The position numbers were made by a program, and so were the translations under genes. From Bolinopsis microptera (lineage: Eukaryota > Ctenophora > Tentaculata > Lobata > Bolinopsidae), in the NCBI RefSeq assembly GCF_026151205.1, contig NC_087082.1, positions 12,201,365 to 12,265,364 on the forward strand: a stretch of DNA of 64,000 nucleotides, given 5' to 3'. Below, one piece after another: positions 1 to 13,822 of the stretch; the first letter of the stretch is position 1, and each line of letters starts with the position of its first letter. The notes under the pieces are model-generated. The model was not told the origin of the DNA. It was given only the letters and a program-made list of their open reading frames with translations, and made no database searches.

Positions 1-3000
1 GCAGAATCATAAAAGCATACCATTCGTAATCATAAATTTTGGTGTGACCGCAGTCACTTTTTTTACACGAACTTTATATCATACGGTCACTGAGCATATG
101 TTGGATGAATCCTGCAAAGCATTTTGATTAATAATTGGTTTAAAATCTGCTAGCAGGTTGGTATGTACCGCAAAGTAGTTTATTAAAATTTCAAAAGTCG
201 AGAGTTTTATACTCATAGCTCACATAGGGTCAAAATACAAGGTAAACTTATATATGGGGTCGTTCACATATTTATATTACGTAATCACTTTTTTGACAAT
301 TTTTAACCCCTAGTTCCCCCTCCGTAATCAGTTTTACACATAGCTGTTGTGTCAAAATTACACTAGCGTAATAATTTAGAAACCCCCACCCCTCCCCTCT
401 CCCCCACGACTAATTACGTAACATGTGAACGGCCCCATATTTATATTAGACTATTAAAACTAATTGAACTTTTAAGAACCTTTTGTTAGAAGATTATCTG
501 GCGTGTTGTTCACTTCCTGGTTTGGATCCTGATTTCAACCGAATAAACCAATAAAATGTACATATTTGAAACAGGAAAACACTATAGTCTTATATTGTAG
601 GCGTCTAGCTATAGTCTATACAGATCAGAAATCTTTAGAATTTGAATTTGGTATGAGTCCTACCTAAAGTAATTTAGTAAAATAATTTGGTTGTTACGCT
701 TGTTTTTCCTTGTAAGATATACTCTCAGTTAATAAAACAGACAAATGATAGAAATCAAAATTGGGAACAATTAAAATATTGTTACTGTTAGCTGTTGGTA
801 AAACTACTGAACTAAAATGTTTCGAATTTTAACAAGCGATTAATACTGATAAGATTTGTAAAATGACTGAAACGTATCCCTTTAAATTTTCATATCAGCA
901 ATGATCTCTCCAGTCTCGATATATAATTCCCTCGTAAAACTGTAAAACCTGAAATATTAACATTGATCGAATATTGTTTTGAAGCGATATGCGGATATGA
1001 TACCGCTGTGCGTGTGTGACGTGTGCGTGTGACTGAGATGGCCGGTCTACAGCTGATAAAGTGGTGATATCTGTATGACCTGGCCCGAACTATAACACCT
1101 CCCTACTAGGGAATCTGTCTCCGCCTGTATCTACCACACCACTGTCTCGTATCAGTATCTCGTCAAGATGCGGGGCTCACCCCGGCTTTGCTATCAGCAT
1201 CATACCAACCCCCTGTCCCTCTGAACTTCGATAAAGTTTCAATAAATACTAGGGACTCGGCACGTGTACTTATAAAGTAGAAACAATGACAGTTGAAAGT
1301 TGTTGTGTCTAAATGGGCAGGCACCTTATCAGATGTACACTGTCTTACAACGAGGTGTAAATGGATACAAGTTGAAAGAACAGAGTTTAAAATTGTGAAG
1401 CCGTGCAAGCCACTGACCAAATTTCGGTTTAACTCTTTGTTGATGACAGCCATCGCGTGCTAGCCCCTCATACCCTCACAGTCCTGTCCCATGTTCGGTG
1501 AAGCCACATCTATTGGGGAAGAGTGTGACACGTGCGATTTGACGTGCACGTGGGCCTGACAGATGGGCACGTGTTTAGTTGGTAATCTGAAGTTGGGTGG
1601 AAGTGGAATAGGGTGAAAGTAGGCCTGGCGTTGACGGTTATCAATCAGATGGTGAAACAGAGTAGCGACACGATTATTGGGGTATATATGACGTACTGTG
1701 TGAGGCAGTACTATTGTGGTGGTGGTAGTTGGTACCCTGCCCCGCTTCACACTGGCAAGTCAGTACTCTCCAGCCCTTATCGGACTATCAATAATCTGTC
1801 TATAACTTGTATTACTTTCTTTAACTTAAATTAATTATTAATGGGACTAAAGTTGATGAGATTGGGAGGTCAGTAAAATAGTGATCTGGAGTTTTTTGTA
1901 GTAGTCGGAAAGAATTATAGGCCAATGGAAGCCACCAAATTGCAATTCCTAGAAACTTTATTAGGTTTGATAGGCTATACTGAATAAAAAGTTAAAACCT
2001 TGGAGTAATGACTAACCGTTTACATTTAACAATATCCAGTTAATATGGTTGTTTTATTATGAATCACCATTTGAATTTAGGAATAAATCTAATTCAAAAT
2101 TTAAAGAATTGGTTTTTGGAATCATGATGTAACAGTCGATCAGTTGACAGATAAAAAATGCTCATCTTGGTGGGAATTATTCTAAAATAATGTCTAGGTT
2201 AACTTATTAACTTGGAATTGAAAGTATATCTATGACGGAAAGTTATAATTTATATTGATCAATGACCCTTTCGACCACACTGATCGGCAAATGATATGAC
2301 ATAAGGGTTATAATAAAAACCCAAAGAAAGCCGGAAGAAAAAAATTTGGCCATAGTATTACTTATAGTCCAGTAAATCTTTTTGTTCCGGCCTGACTAAA
2401 GGAATTTGAAGCCGTTTGAAATTTCCAGAAAACCTTCTCCCGTGAGCTTAAACTATCCGTGAGTACATCAAATTGCCATATCGTTCACTTTCAGAAACTC
2501 TGTGTTTTCCGAACAGAAACTTTGATAGTTTTAACGGGGGTTAAAGAGTTCTGTTTTCGGGAATCCCCAGCGAAATTTCACAGTTTCATCATAATTCAGA
2601 TGATCTTAACATATCATGTAACATGAAATATTCAATATACTGTACAGCACTGCTGCAGTTTTGTGCAAAACTGTGCATCTTCTTCATTATCACATGTCGT
2701 CAATATCTACTGAACTACACTCCTCCTGCGAGATACGTCATTTTACTGACCACTGTTCTTTAACCTGTTTGGTGACGTCACGCTATTAATTTGACTGTGG
2801 AGCCGTTAGTATGTCTAGTATCTAGAACCATTATCAGATATAATGAACTATCCTTAGTGTGCCTGGCTCGGTACAAAACTATGCAATCAGGAATTTAATT
2901 TTCTCGTGATGAAGATTAATCAGTTAATCTCTTTACCGGATGAACTGATATAGTTCTCGAATGTACGATTACGTCGGTGACATCCGTACTGTACGATTTG

Positions 3001-4207
3001 ATTGTCTCGTACCACATCAGCTGTGTCCATGCAGAAACAAGGAAAACGATTAAATTTGAAATGGTAAAGAAATCCAAAAATTATTGTTGACAAAACCAAC
3101 TATCATTTAATACATGTGTGTACCGACGGTTATCGACCGGAGTACTTTTAATAACCGTTATCAACGAACGAGAATTGAAGATTTAAATGCCTTATACAGT
3201 TTCTCTCTCGAAGCTAAATGTTATCTTCAAATTATTCGAACAAAATAAAATATTCGAAATCTTACAAGAATATATATTATATATTTCAAATAAAATGAGA
3301 CGCAATGCACGGTAAATTATGTTTTGAGTGTTACACTTTTATTGCAGTCGGCGCAAAGTGATGTGTATTAGAAAAATGCACTCTTCGTTAATCAACTAAC
3401 GGCCTAGTTATTTACTCTCCCAAATATATTGCAGGCCAATAATAAATGCTTACCACAATGGTGAAATAATATGAAAAGCTATCATCTTATCAAATACCCA
3501 AAGTAAATCAATATTCAGAATGTACAAGGAGGACAGATCATAAAAATGATCATCCGCGATGTGAAGGTTTGGTGCCATATTAAATTTTGCTAATGCTTGA
3601 AGTTGAAGCAAGAAGGAAATTTGTCATCAAATACATGAACTTCCTCTAGGCCTCTGTTCAGCGATTAGCCAATCTACGTTAGCTAATAAATTGTCAGGCA
3701 CAGTGGTATGAAATAAAGTTACCAATAATTCAACTTTATCTTTCAACTAACTTCGGGTCACAGAAACAAGGGGCAGTTTTCCGGAACTGGAAGTGGGCTA
3801 AACAGAATTTATACTCTATGACTGCCGTACAATAATTAGAGCCATCTTTTGCTATGAAAATCATAGAACTATATTATCATAAATCAAAATTCTCATCAAC
3901 TGAAGCATAAAATATTCACAAATAGGGCGATTTAACTAAAATCAAAATACTTACAAGTTTTCAAGTTAAATCATTTCTGTCTCATGCAAAAATCCGTTCT
4001 TAGTCTATCTCTCTTCATCTTTTCTTTCCAATCGCTGACTTAACAACTCTTAAAGAATCATCGTAAATCTAAATTCTACACACATTCGGAGTCACTATAG
4101 TGATCTTCAACTGGATCTACGTGGTGACTGTAGATTCTACAACACCCCAAAAATAGTCTACATACAAGATAACACTGCATCTACACAATTGTCTCTCCAA
4201 CTCTCAG
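1..4207. other. No gene recognised
   Basis: I find no convincing exon chain here. The stretch at about 1000-1800 is richer in GC and CpG than its surroundings and has open frames of up to 96 codons on the reverse strand. None has a signal peptide, a domain motif or a matching splice partner. This is the 3' side of the DMRT gene, so its 3' UTR should lie just below 4208. Confidence 0.5.
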
Positions 4208-7200
4208 CTATTTGTTGGTAGATCCGATCATGGTGAGGTGTGGCTGAGTCACTGCTCCGAATCCGTTCAGAGGGTTCAGAAACGCTGCCCTGAAAAGAGT
4301 TGAATGTTAACATTCAGTGTTTTGAGTTGAGGTAGGAGTGTTTAGAATATGATCGGAAAAACATTTGCCTGACAATGATGACTAAAAGTGAGCTTCCTAC
4401 ACCTAGGGTTTATTTATCAAAAGTTTAAAGATGAGAATAGTGGCCTCAATTTTTTAAAAGAAGGTAGTGGAGGAAAACGTCATATCCATTCCCTTTAACT
4501 GTTGCTCTGTGAGATTACTTTTAAATTTTGAGTTTGTATGTGATCAATTATCATGTCTTGAGTCCAATCGTGGACAAAAATCTAGAAGCCTTAAGCGTCA
4601 ACGACAATTTCTTCTACCTCTTAGTATACTCTATGATATCTCCTCAGCTTATTTCTTCTGTAAGGGCACCCGAAGCGGGAGGCATAAAAAGAAAACTTCA
4701 AGACCGAATTTGCTGACCAATTTTTTTCTTTACCCCAACAAAGTCTCGTTCACTACTAGGATGTCCTTGTTCCAGGGCCGCCTGTCATCGCACTAATTTG
4801 CTCTTTTCTCGACCCTCTTCCGAGTTGATGACGTCACCATGGCAGAGGAGGAGATGAGTACCGGAGCTGAGCGGGGAGTGCAAGCAAACCTCATCCCTCC
4901 CTGTGTTATCCCTCGCAGCTAGAGAGTGTCTCCAGGTCTCATCTAGTCGCTCATTGGCCAGCTCTCTCTTATCTCATTTCTAACTCCTGTCAGTAAGAAG
5001 ATCTTATAGGGCATCTGCATTGCCACTGCAATCCTCGTTGTCATGGCAACCTACGTGTATCTCTTTCGACTGGACGGCAGCGCCAAGCGTGCTTCGATTA
5101 AGGTTAAACAATAACGTTAACCCGGTTTAAGCTGCGTGAGGGGGCTCGGACCACTGGGAGGACTGGAGGAAGATCACGTGACCAATAGAGACTGGGCACC
5201 ATGTCACGTGCCCTTTTCAGGGTTTAAACAAACACAGTCAGCATTTCAACACTATATGCGTGCTTTCAGTGCAGGACTGTGGATATCATGTGAACCTATA
5301 CACTGTTGCGAGTGGCGTCACATGCTGTATTTTGGTCACGTGGGACAACACGGGACTGCCATGGGGACGGTAGAGCGGATACCACGTGTTATTAGACGGA
5401 TACATGCACTGTAACCGAACAAGTGTAATTCTGAGAGAGATACATGATGTCAACGATCGCCGACAATCGTTAGTCCCAACCTCATTCACCAGCCCAGAGA
5501 TTCGACTTGTCAAAGCTTCCAATCAATCAGCCGATTAGTTAACCGCTATTGAAGACTTCTCATTCAAGATCTGAAGCCTCCCTTTCTATTTCTAATCGCG
5601 CCCAACTTTCACCGAGTGTATCACAAGCTTAAGTCCGAAAGTAAGCCATGCACTGCCGAAATCCTTAAAATCGTAATTTTCCACCCAAGTATGAATTGTT
5701 ATGTCGGGTTCAAGTTCACCTTAGCAAACCCCTACGACCGACTTTTTAAACCGAACGAAAAATTAGGACGAAAGTTTACGATAGTGCGAGATATGCGCTG
5801 GACAACTTAGTCTAAGTTAAAAATTAAACTTTAACTTACAATTTAGAGTCTAGATCAAACTAAGGACGGGGTGTAATTGAGCGAAGCTATCTGGGTCACT
5901 GCTGAGCAGCAGATTAAGCAAGTGTTAATAAGTGGATAATCCGCAATAATTAGGGTCGGTTAATTAGGACGCGTTTGATAATGATCGGCAAAATTTAAAA
6001 GGAAAATTTGGACAGGATATTTATCACATACCGGCTAAAAACGCCAGACATTGAGACTTACACCATGTACCAATTTATTTATAAGTATAATATCCTTGGC
6101 TCAATCACGGGTAACAACAAAAGTTGAGAAGTAATTTGTAAGAAATCGTGTCTAGCAGTTGTAATAGATTATTGAGTAACTAACCGTTGGTCCGGTTCCG
6201 TTTTGTAGGAGGGTGTTGGGAAGCCCTGCGGAGCAGTTCTGTGGTAGAAGTTGTGGTAGCTGTTGGATCCGAACACCTGTGAAGACAGACTGTAAAAGAG
6301 AGACCTCTGGGTCGTTAGTATTGGAGACTAGTGAGTAGTGAGTAGTGAGGATATGTAGATCTAGACACTAAAAATCAGTGGACCAGGAGTTTGGACGATA
6401 GCTTCGTTTTACGGCGTTATCCGATTTCTAGACTACCATGGCAAAACTTTGAGAAACCCATTATGAATTCGGTATTGAAGAAGCGAGCATTTTTCATTGT
6501 CATCTCAATGTAAGGTATCTAGTATCTACCCCTTCCATATCACAATAGTCAAAAAAAAAAAAAACCTTCCTCTCACTGTCGATCTCATTGTTTTGTATCT
6601 AGTTTATGGAAAGGTTTATCTACTTGAACTGTCTTTCAGAATGCAGCAAGATGACGCTTGATATGACAAGATCAGTTAATAAAAAAGGGCTCCTTTGCCC
6701 TCTTCCACGGTACGTTTTAGTGTTTCACCTGTCTCTTTATACTCATTGCAGTGACCTGAATTAGCCTTGTCGATAACAAGCCCTGTCCGCAGCATGCAGA
6801 GCGTTTGCCCAGTCACAATATTGATACACATTTTCTGTTCCTTCAAATTAACTTTGTCGCAATTCGGCCCAGAATCGTGTCGGGCAAACTGGACACAGTT
6901 TCATAAAGTTCACCCCACTAAATCTTGACGGCTTCACTGTTGACAAGTAACACTCTGGCCTGCTGTCTTGTGTATTTTGTTCCTGGTCCGGATGGTTCTC
7001 TGGTTGGTTCATAAATAAAGGACCTCCAATTGTAATTTATATTATAGTGTAGGCAACCTCATTGGCCATTTAACAAAATATGGGAAAATGAAGGACCATG
7101 CTAAGAACTGTTGAGGATGCTAACCTTGGTCTCCATTGGTGAAGGAAAGGGGTTACAAGGTTTAGAGCTTGATGAATAGCTCATTGTGTTCGCCATTCTG

Positions 7201-10200
7201 CCCACATTGTAGGCTCCCAGATTACCTCCACTTGTTGGATCTGGAAAGAGAAAAGGTTAGAGTGAAAGTGAAAGTGAAATTCAGTTAAGGAACGCTGTGA
7301 GGATGAATTAAGCTTGTGTTAGCTTCCTGGTACGACCTTTATTTTTTGTAAAGGTCGTTGAAATTAACTCAGTAAATAACATGACGACCTGCTTGTGGAT
7401 AGTAATGTTACTTTACCCCCATAAATTACAAATGATAGTCCCTCAGAAAGGGCTCTCCAAAGGAATCCCCTCGCTTGAAGCCAAGAAAAGAGAAAAGTCT
7501 AGACTACAGATAGTCAAAGGTGCGAGTTCCAGAAGGCTGAAGGTCTATATTTATAATATAAATTAGATTATAGAAGACCACACTCACTTTGGTTCCCTGA
7601 TACCACAGGGAATAAAGGATGTATTTAATTTGTGGAATATACAGCGGAAGACACATCCGGCAAGATCATACAGATTCAGAGAAACCCTTCAAATATTGAT
7701 CACTCATGATATTTACTTTACACAATAAAGAAATCCCTTACTTAATAAATGTATCATATTTGTAACGTCTAATGCAGCTTGTTACTCCTGATTCTTATGA
7801 TCAGTTGTTTCAAGTGCTTCCATTCAGGCATAGTTGGCGATTGTGGTAACTTGATAATTTTGAGGACCCGATAGATAGAAATCTTGGAGTATATTCCTTC
7901 AAAGAGGTGCGCACTCAATCATAAATCAGAAATGAAGTTCTCCACTGTACATGTCATATAACATAGCGTTTATTTCTCCGGATAGAGCTGTTAGATTAAG
8001 TTTGACTTTGTACTTTGAATAAAAAGCCCTTGCCGATAGACCAGTATAAAAGCCACGTCAGTGTTGATCCAGCACTGAAATATGTGTGATATTCTATTGA
8101 AGGAAATCAGCGGCGCGACCTCATAGACTCGATTCGAGAACAATGAGTTCTGGCAGGGGCGTAGAAACTTTCGGGCTTCAAGGGTGAATTCGAATCCATG
8201 GAAATCATAGTAACCAAGGCCACACTGTACACTATACAGTCTATATCTTTGATGGTGAGAAATTTAAAGCGGACTCAAGAGTTTTCTGTACGCCTTTCCT
8301 TCTTTGAGGATCAAACTTCATTGTCATTAGAGAATCTTCGCCCAAATCGATGTCAAATTGCATGCAGAGCTTTGAGATTGGTGTTAACAGACGTGTTTAG
8401 GGAGAAATTAGATTCCTTAGCTGCAAATTTTTGTAATTCTGGCGAACAATTTTAAAAGTTTACTAAAAGTAAATTTTCTTGTGAATTATTTGATAGTCGC
8501 TGTAAATTAACTGTGAAAAACTCTTTGAGCCCCGTATGCCGATATTCTTTATAAACGTGTAGCGTTATTTCCCACAGTTTAAAGCCTTCATCATAATCAC
8601 TGCAGAAAATTTTCTCGAACCGTGAACGACTAGTCAAATTTGGAAAAACTTACCATACTTGAGTTATAAATGTGGTCCTTATCTTCCATTAGCATGAAAT
8701 CTTACGGTTCCGCGAAAAACTCACTAAGTTCGGTCAGCCTAATTAAAAACTGACCTTTCTTCTCCAAAAATGACGGAATTACTACTAAAAATAACAGGAT
8801 GTTTTTCAAAACCGAATCTTTTTTAAGTACCTAACTGTAACAATGAGACTATAAAACTTCTACGTTAAACTTTCGAGTGTTCTGAGATGTACCCTTAATA
8901 ATAGCATCCTTCAAAACCTATCATACTTCAGTTAAATAACCTTCTTCAGTTAGTTCAATTAATAAATCTTGTGCGTATCTTAAATGATAAGTAACCCCTT
9001 CCCGAAATATTTACCAGATGACAAGAAATTAAAATAAATAATTCTCGAAAGTTACTGTCTTAACCATACGGAATTTGTTAATTGCCAATCCAATCTTCAT
9101 GATTAATCATATCTGTAACAAGTAAATAAGCACAAGAACGTTCTTCTTCACGGAATTCACACGACATACTCAGTACACTGAATAGGCAATTGTATGAAAT
9201 ATTTTAATCCCAATTTCACAGCGGTCACCATCACCCGACCATGGTGCTGCAGGACAGTCCACCAGTAGTGAAATGTAATCCTGGTTTTGGTATTTGTATA
9301 CGAGTTAAACAGCGCTGCTACTCAAGGTACTCATGTTAAACAGAGCAATTCATTAGCTGATGTTACCAACTCCCAGCATTATGTAGAGAATAATATTACT
9401 CGTTTCTGTGTCACGTGACTGTATTTTACAGACTAAACATAAATTTCAGGGTTAATTTGACGTAGGGTTTAGCTGTAAACGTTAGTTGTGGGAGAGAGAT
9501 GTCATGATTAATGGGAGAAGATATTGTTGGAGATCGGAGTGATAGGACGGCTCCTGGTAAAAGTATCGGCGGCAAGTTTTGTGCTCTCAATAGGGACAGA
9601 TCATTGAGCCGATGCGATTGAGATTTAGACAGCAGACATATTGTCGAGTACTAGACTAAACACATCCTAACTTACCGGAATGTTTTGAGTTACAGAAACT
9701 GGTTATAGTTTATAGCATACATTCAACGTGTCTTAATTTACAGTTTTTGCCCATCCAGAATAAAATCTTAGATCATAGATTCAAACGATCAAATGCGAAA
9801 GTCAGATATCTAAATATTTCTTGAAAGGTAAAGTTTGTTGACTCACTGTATCCATCGAGCTGTAAGTTGAAGGAAGTCCTGGTTCTCTCAGATGTGGGAT
9901 AAGGATACTCCGATACGGGGGAGGTTGTGGAGCTCACGCTGGTTCGACCCTGCGAGTGAAGTGGTTAGTGGTTACTCAAAGTGGTTACTTGAAGTGGTTC
10001 CTTGAAGTGGTTACGTGAAGTGGTTACTTAATGGTTACTTAGTGGTAACTTAGTGGTAACTTGGTGGTTACCAAATCGTAGCTTAATTGTAAATATATGG
10101 TTACTTGGTGGGTACTTAATGGGTAACTGTAAGAGTGGGCTAGTGACCTCTGACATTGGCCAATCAAATCATCTAATTGTATTCCCACTATTACCCACGT

Positions 10201-12322
10201 TCATTAACCGCTGTAAAACGCATCCTCAATCTAAGATTGAACTGAATTAATAATTCGAGTAATCAAGTAAGAGCTACCGTATCTGGGATTGAGTGATTCC
10301 CTAGTATAAGTGGGCACGGTGATAACTTTACAGTGATGTTGGTTGATGATTACTTATTACAAAAGGAGTATCAAACTGCAGGATTTGTGATCTTACAGGC
10401 AGCCTTGTTAATCAGAATGTGAGGCAGCAATTGTGCGCGTACAGATAACTTATTTCGAGTTGTTGAGACTAATGACTAATGTCGTATTCCCTCGAAAGGT
10501 TAATGTAGAGTGTCGGGCCAATGAAGGCTTAAGTCATTCGTCCCTGTTGATAGCATGATATCATCATATTCTTAAGGTAAAGCTCTTAACTTTCACGTAT
10601 ACAAAACGTTATAAAATGAAGTTTGCCGCATGAGTTGTTAGCTAAAGTACATGCACCATAGGAACGAAATTTAAATACAAATTGTATTTAAGCAGGTAGA
10701 TTGAGTAATGTTTTAGTATCGTATAAAAGGCACGTAATTATCAATATTACTTTTGCTAGTTTCAAATTTTATCACTTTCCATATTTGCAAAAGTTTTATT
10801 GCGAACATTTTCAAATTCATTTGACATTTTAACTTTGACATATGGCTCATAGAACCATATTTTGGCAAATATTTCCTTTAGAATGAACTGGCTGGTAAGT
10901 AATTGTTGTTAAACCGGATTTCTAAGAAATTGAAATCAGTTCGGCAGTTAATTTAATGTTCTGATTAAGTTGCTGAGCTGACAAGAATTATTACAATATG
11001 GGAATGTGCCATAATAACCGCAAGTTTAAGGTAAGGACTTTGAAGAACTTAAAATGACACATTTGACATTAAGTTCGTTAGCTGAATTCGAATAGTTAAA
11101 GCTCCTAAAACTATTGGGAATCATTAAACTATCAAAAATTTGCATTTAACCTCTGTACCAGCCTTATGGTCAATTACTTCCACTTTGTATGTAATGGGCC
11201 CTCGAAGGACTTCACAGTTCAAAGATTTGTGTGACTAATTAAGAAGCTTCATGCTGTAAATTAAACATCGGTTATTCCTTTGCAGTTTGTAAATGGGTAT
11301 TGGGTCATTCTAAGAAATTCTCAAGGTACCATATGAAGGTTGGAGGTTTTATATGTCAATTTTTAAGCTGTGACTTCGTGTACTTGGCGTAGGTAAAACT
11401 TCAAGAGTTTTTGCTAAGATTTTAATCGCTATCTCAAAGGATGTCAATCAACTGTCATCGTGCTAGCTTCCAAGTTGGACGATCCATGTCAAATTTAACT
11501 GTGAAAGCGGAAACATCGTTTTAACACTTAAATTATTATTGGAGAGGCTGCTCACCCGCCAGAAAAGTCAACACCAAATATAGAAACGGAATATCCTCCT
11601 CTTATTCCCATACATACCGATTCCTTCTTTCTACGACGTTCATTAGCCATGGTCTTAGCCATCGCATCGTTCCTCGTTTTGGTCTGCTTGCACAGTTCGC
11701 AGTCACAGTCATCGTACGCACAACAACCTTTGTGGCCTAATCTGAGGGCAGATAATTTTGTTAGATTTCTGGTTTACCACAGACATTTAGACGCTTAAAA
11801 GGGACGAAAAAATGCAAATTGACAAAAAAAAGTTTCTGGCTAATCAAGAAGGCCATAAAATGTCCTCAGTGAAAAAATGCCCCTAATCCCTTAAATTTGC
11901 ACGGTTTCGCATGGGAGCCCACTATAACGATTATATGCTGTTTTTATACCGTGTGAAAAGAGTGCAAAGCGCAACCAAACAATAAAACTGTAACAGTTAA
12001 TGTTATGGCCTCCATAACAAAAGCCTTAAACTCGGATTACATTTTTAAATCCGGCTTGGGACTTGCAACATTTTAACCCTAAAATTGATTGAATAATCGC
12101 ACTTTAAAAGCGCAGACTTTCTGTTAAAACTTAATACGGCTTTATGAACATATAAAGATGTGTTAAACGTTTGTAAGCAGTTTAAAACACAGCTATTTAA
12201 ACGACTGAGGGCTAATTTGAATCTTACCTCAGGACAAAAAGCCCATGGTTCCTGCACTTGGCGCATTTTGGCCTCTTCTTCTTGCCATTTCGATCGATGT
12301 CGGCGTTAAAGTTGTAGCTCAT
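4208..12322 (-). CDS. DMRT (DM-domain) transcription factor, six coding exons
   Basis: This is a sequence-specific DNA-binding regulator of the doublesex/mab-3 (DMRT) family, which acts in the nucleus, often in sexual or developmental programmes. Coding exons, in order: 12322-12228, 11741-11618, 9949-9847, 7240-7125, 6276-6185 and 4289-4208. All phases join, giving 203 residues from an ATG at 12322. The DM domain spans residues 18-72. It keeps both intertwined zinc sites: C20, C23, H35 and C39, and H26, C44, C46 and C49. Landmarks are CAKCRNHG and a GHKGCC segment where the usual form is GHKRxC, followed by a basic tail, NERRRKK. An intron splits the DM domain after R32. The C-terminal part is rich in Ser, Pro and Tyr and I see no DMA domain. 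The orthology class within DMRT cannot be told from this. A cluster of CACGTG sites lies 194-253 bp upstream of the ATG. The exon structure is well supported; UTRs were not mapped. Confidence 0.9.
5175..5398. promoter_or_regulatory. CACGTG E-box cluster in the last DMRT intron
   Basis: Four CACGTG palindromes lie at 5175, 5205, 5337 and 5393, inside the intron between DMRT exons 5 and 6 (4290-6184). About one would be expected per 4 kb by chance. CACGTG is bound by bHLH-Zip factors such as the MITF/TFE, USF and MYC families. An enhancer role is inferred only from the density. Confidence 0.35.
9961..10130. repeat. Degenerate GGTTACTT minisatellite
   Basis: Imperfect tandem copies of units such as GTGGTTACTTGAA and TGGTAACTTA lie immediately upstream (in gene sense) of DMRT exon 3, within intron 2. 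There is no coding interpretation. Confidence 0.75.
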
Positions 12323-12515
12323 CTCTTTTAACAGACGAAAAGACAGCAAAACAGAGAAGAGGGAGCTGGATAGACTTTTAACAAGAAATTCTTGAGGAAA
12401 TTCTACAAGTACTCTCGACCGGGAGAGAAAGAAGCTAGATAGTGACGCGAACTTTTAACAACAGCTCTGCTAACTGATCTGGGAGTCAGGGACCGCTCTA
12501 TTTGACAGTGGAAAT

Positions 12516-12575
12516 CACGTGTGAGCCGCGCAAGCACGTGCTCTCCCACGTGACAGCGGCGTGATAACCCACGTG
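12516..12575. promoter_or_regulatory. Four CACGTG sites upstream of DMRT
   Basis: CACGTG occurs at 12516, 12535, 12547 and 12570, four times in 60 bp, beginning 194 bp upstream of the DMRT start codon at 12322. The tight clustering at a promoter position suggests a bHLH-Zip response element. No TATA box was found between the cluster and the ATG. Confidence 0.5.
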
Positions 12576-13822
12576 GGCATGATTGTTGGGGGTAGCGATA
12601 ACGGAAGATCACGGGTATATCAGATGACGGTTGTTCTTCATATCACCGGGCTCATCTCCTCTCAATAACTCATTGATTGAACTTTGCGACCGGGCGACTG
12701 GCCTATTAGTTAATCCTAAATTAAATTCCCCTTGTGCAATCAAGAAATCCTATAATAATGCGGATTAATAATAAACAACTTCACATTACAGCACTGTAAA
12801 GTTCTCATAATAACCTTGCAGGTATTTGATGACTACTGTATTGAAGTGGCTGGTCTCTGAGTAGCCAAATTGGAATCCCGTACAAACTAGCAATTTCACT
12901 TTCCACTTTAAATGGACTATTATCCCATGATTAAATCCCAAATAGACCTCATTAATTGACATGTCCATCTCATTAATTATAGATTAGATTTCTGATTGTT
13001 TGGTTGAGTTGATCCAAGGGAATCTTTCTAATTAATCATTAGACACTTGCTGTTTTCACATGTTCTTATTGTTCTTAAATTGGCAATCAGTACACATGGA
13101 ATTGTCAGGATCGTAGATACATGCGTTCTATAAACTCGTTCGACAGCATATCATCTGAATAGCAAAAAAACTGGATTGTCAAATTTTACAAAAGATGGAA
13201 ATATCTTTAGCATGTATTTTTGGAACAATCTCCAAAATTATATTTGACGTGAAATAAAACCTCATAATTACCATTCACAACATATTTACACCGTAACGTC
13301 ATTTATCAGGTCAAACATTGAACACATTTGAGGTGTAATAATTTGCCACATTTCAAAATTTGATGAAATTTTAACGTTTGATATTGTTTGTAACAGTCGA
13401 GGAACCAAACGTTCTGAACCTGTAGTATAGCCGGTCGGTTCCTATATCTGTTCACAATATTGACGTTCACAGTTATTCTGATAAGGGTTAAAGAAGATGT
13501 CGGCCTATGAAACTATGATAAGCCGACATCTTCACCCTGTTAAACTTTGTGATCTAGTTTTTGTTTCATTACCGCATAATTAGTAAACAAATAAACAATT
13601 TGTAAGTCTGTATTGTTTAAAGTTTTTAATTCTGAATATTTGTGTATTTAAGTGAACACATATTAATTATTATTGAGTTGTTAGAATTTAGAGGTCCAAA
13701 TCCACAAGAGAATACATTTTAAAATTTAGACAGTAATCTGCAGAGTATGCTAAAATTAGTGAAAGAATTTTTTCCTAACCAGTTTTTATTCCAAAACAAC
13801 AATAAACATATGGTCATGGTAA
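12576..13822. other. Intergenic, nothing recognised
   Basis: AT-rich spacer between the DMRT promoter side and the small gene at 13823. Short open frames here show no motif. At about 13491-13537 there is a short inverted repeat around AAGATGTCGGC and GCCGACATCTT. Confidence 0.5.

Noticed and set aside
1163-1834. Open frames on both strands in a GC-richer patch
   Set aside because: No motif, no splice partner and no consistent codon pattern; three frames overlap each other.
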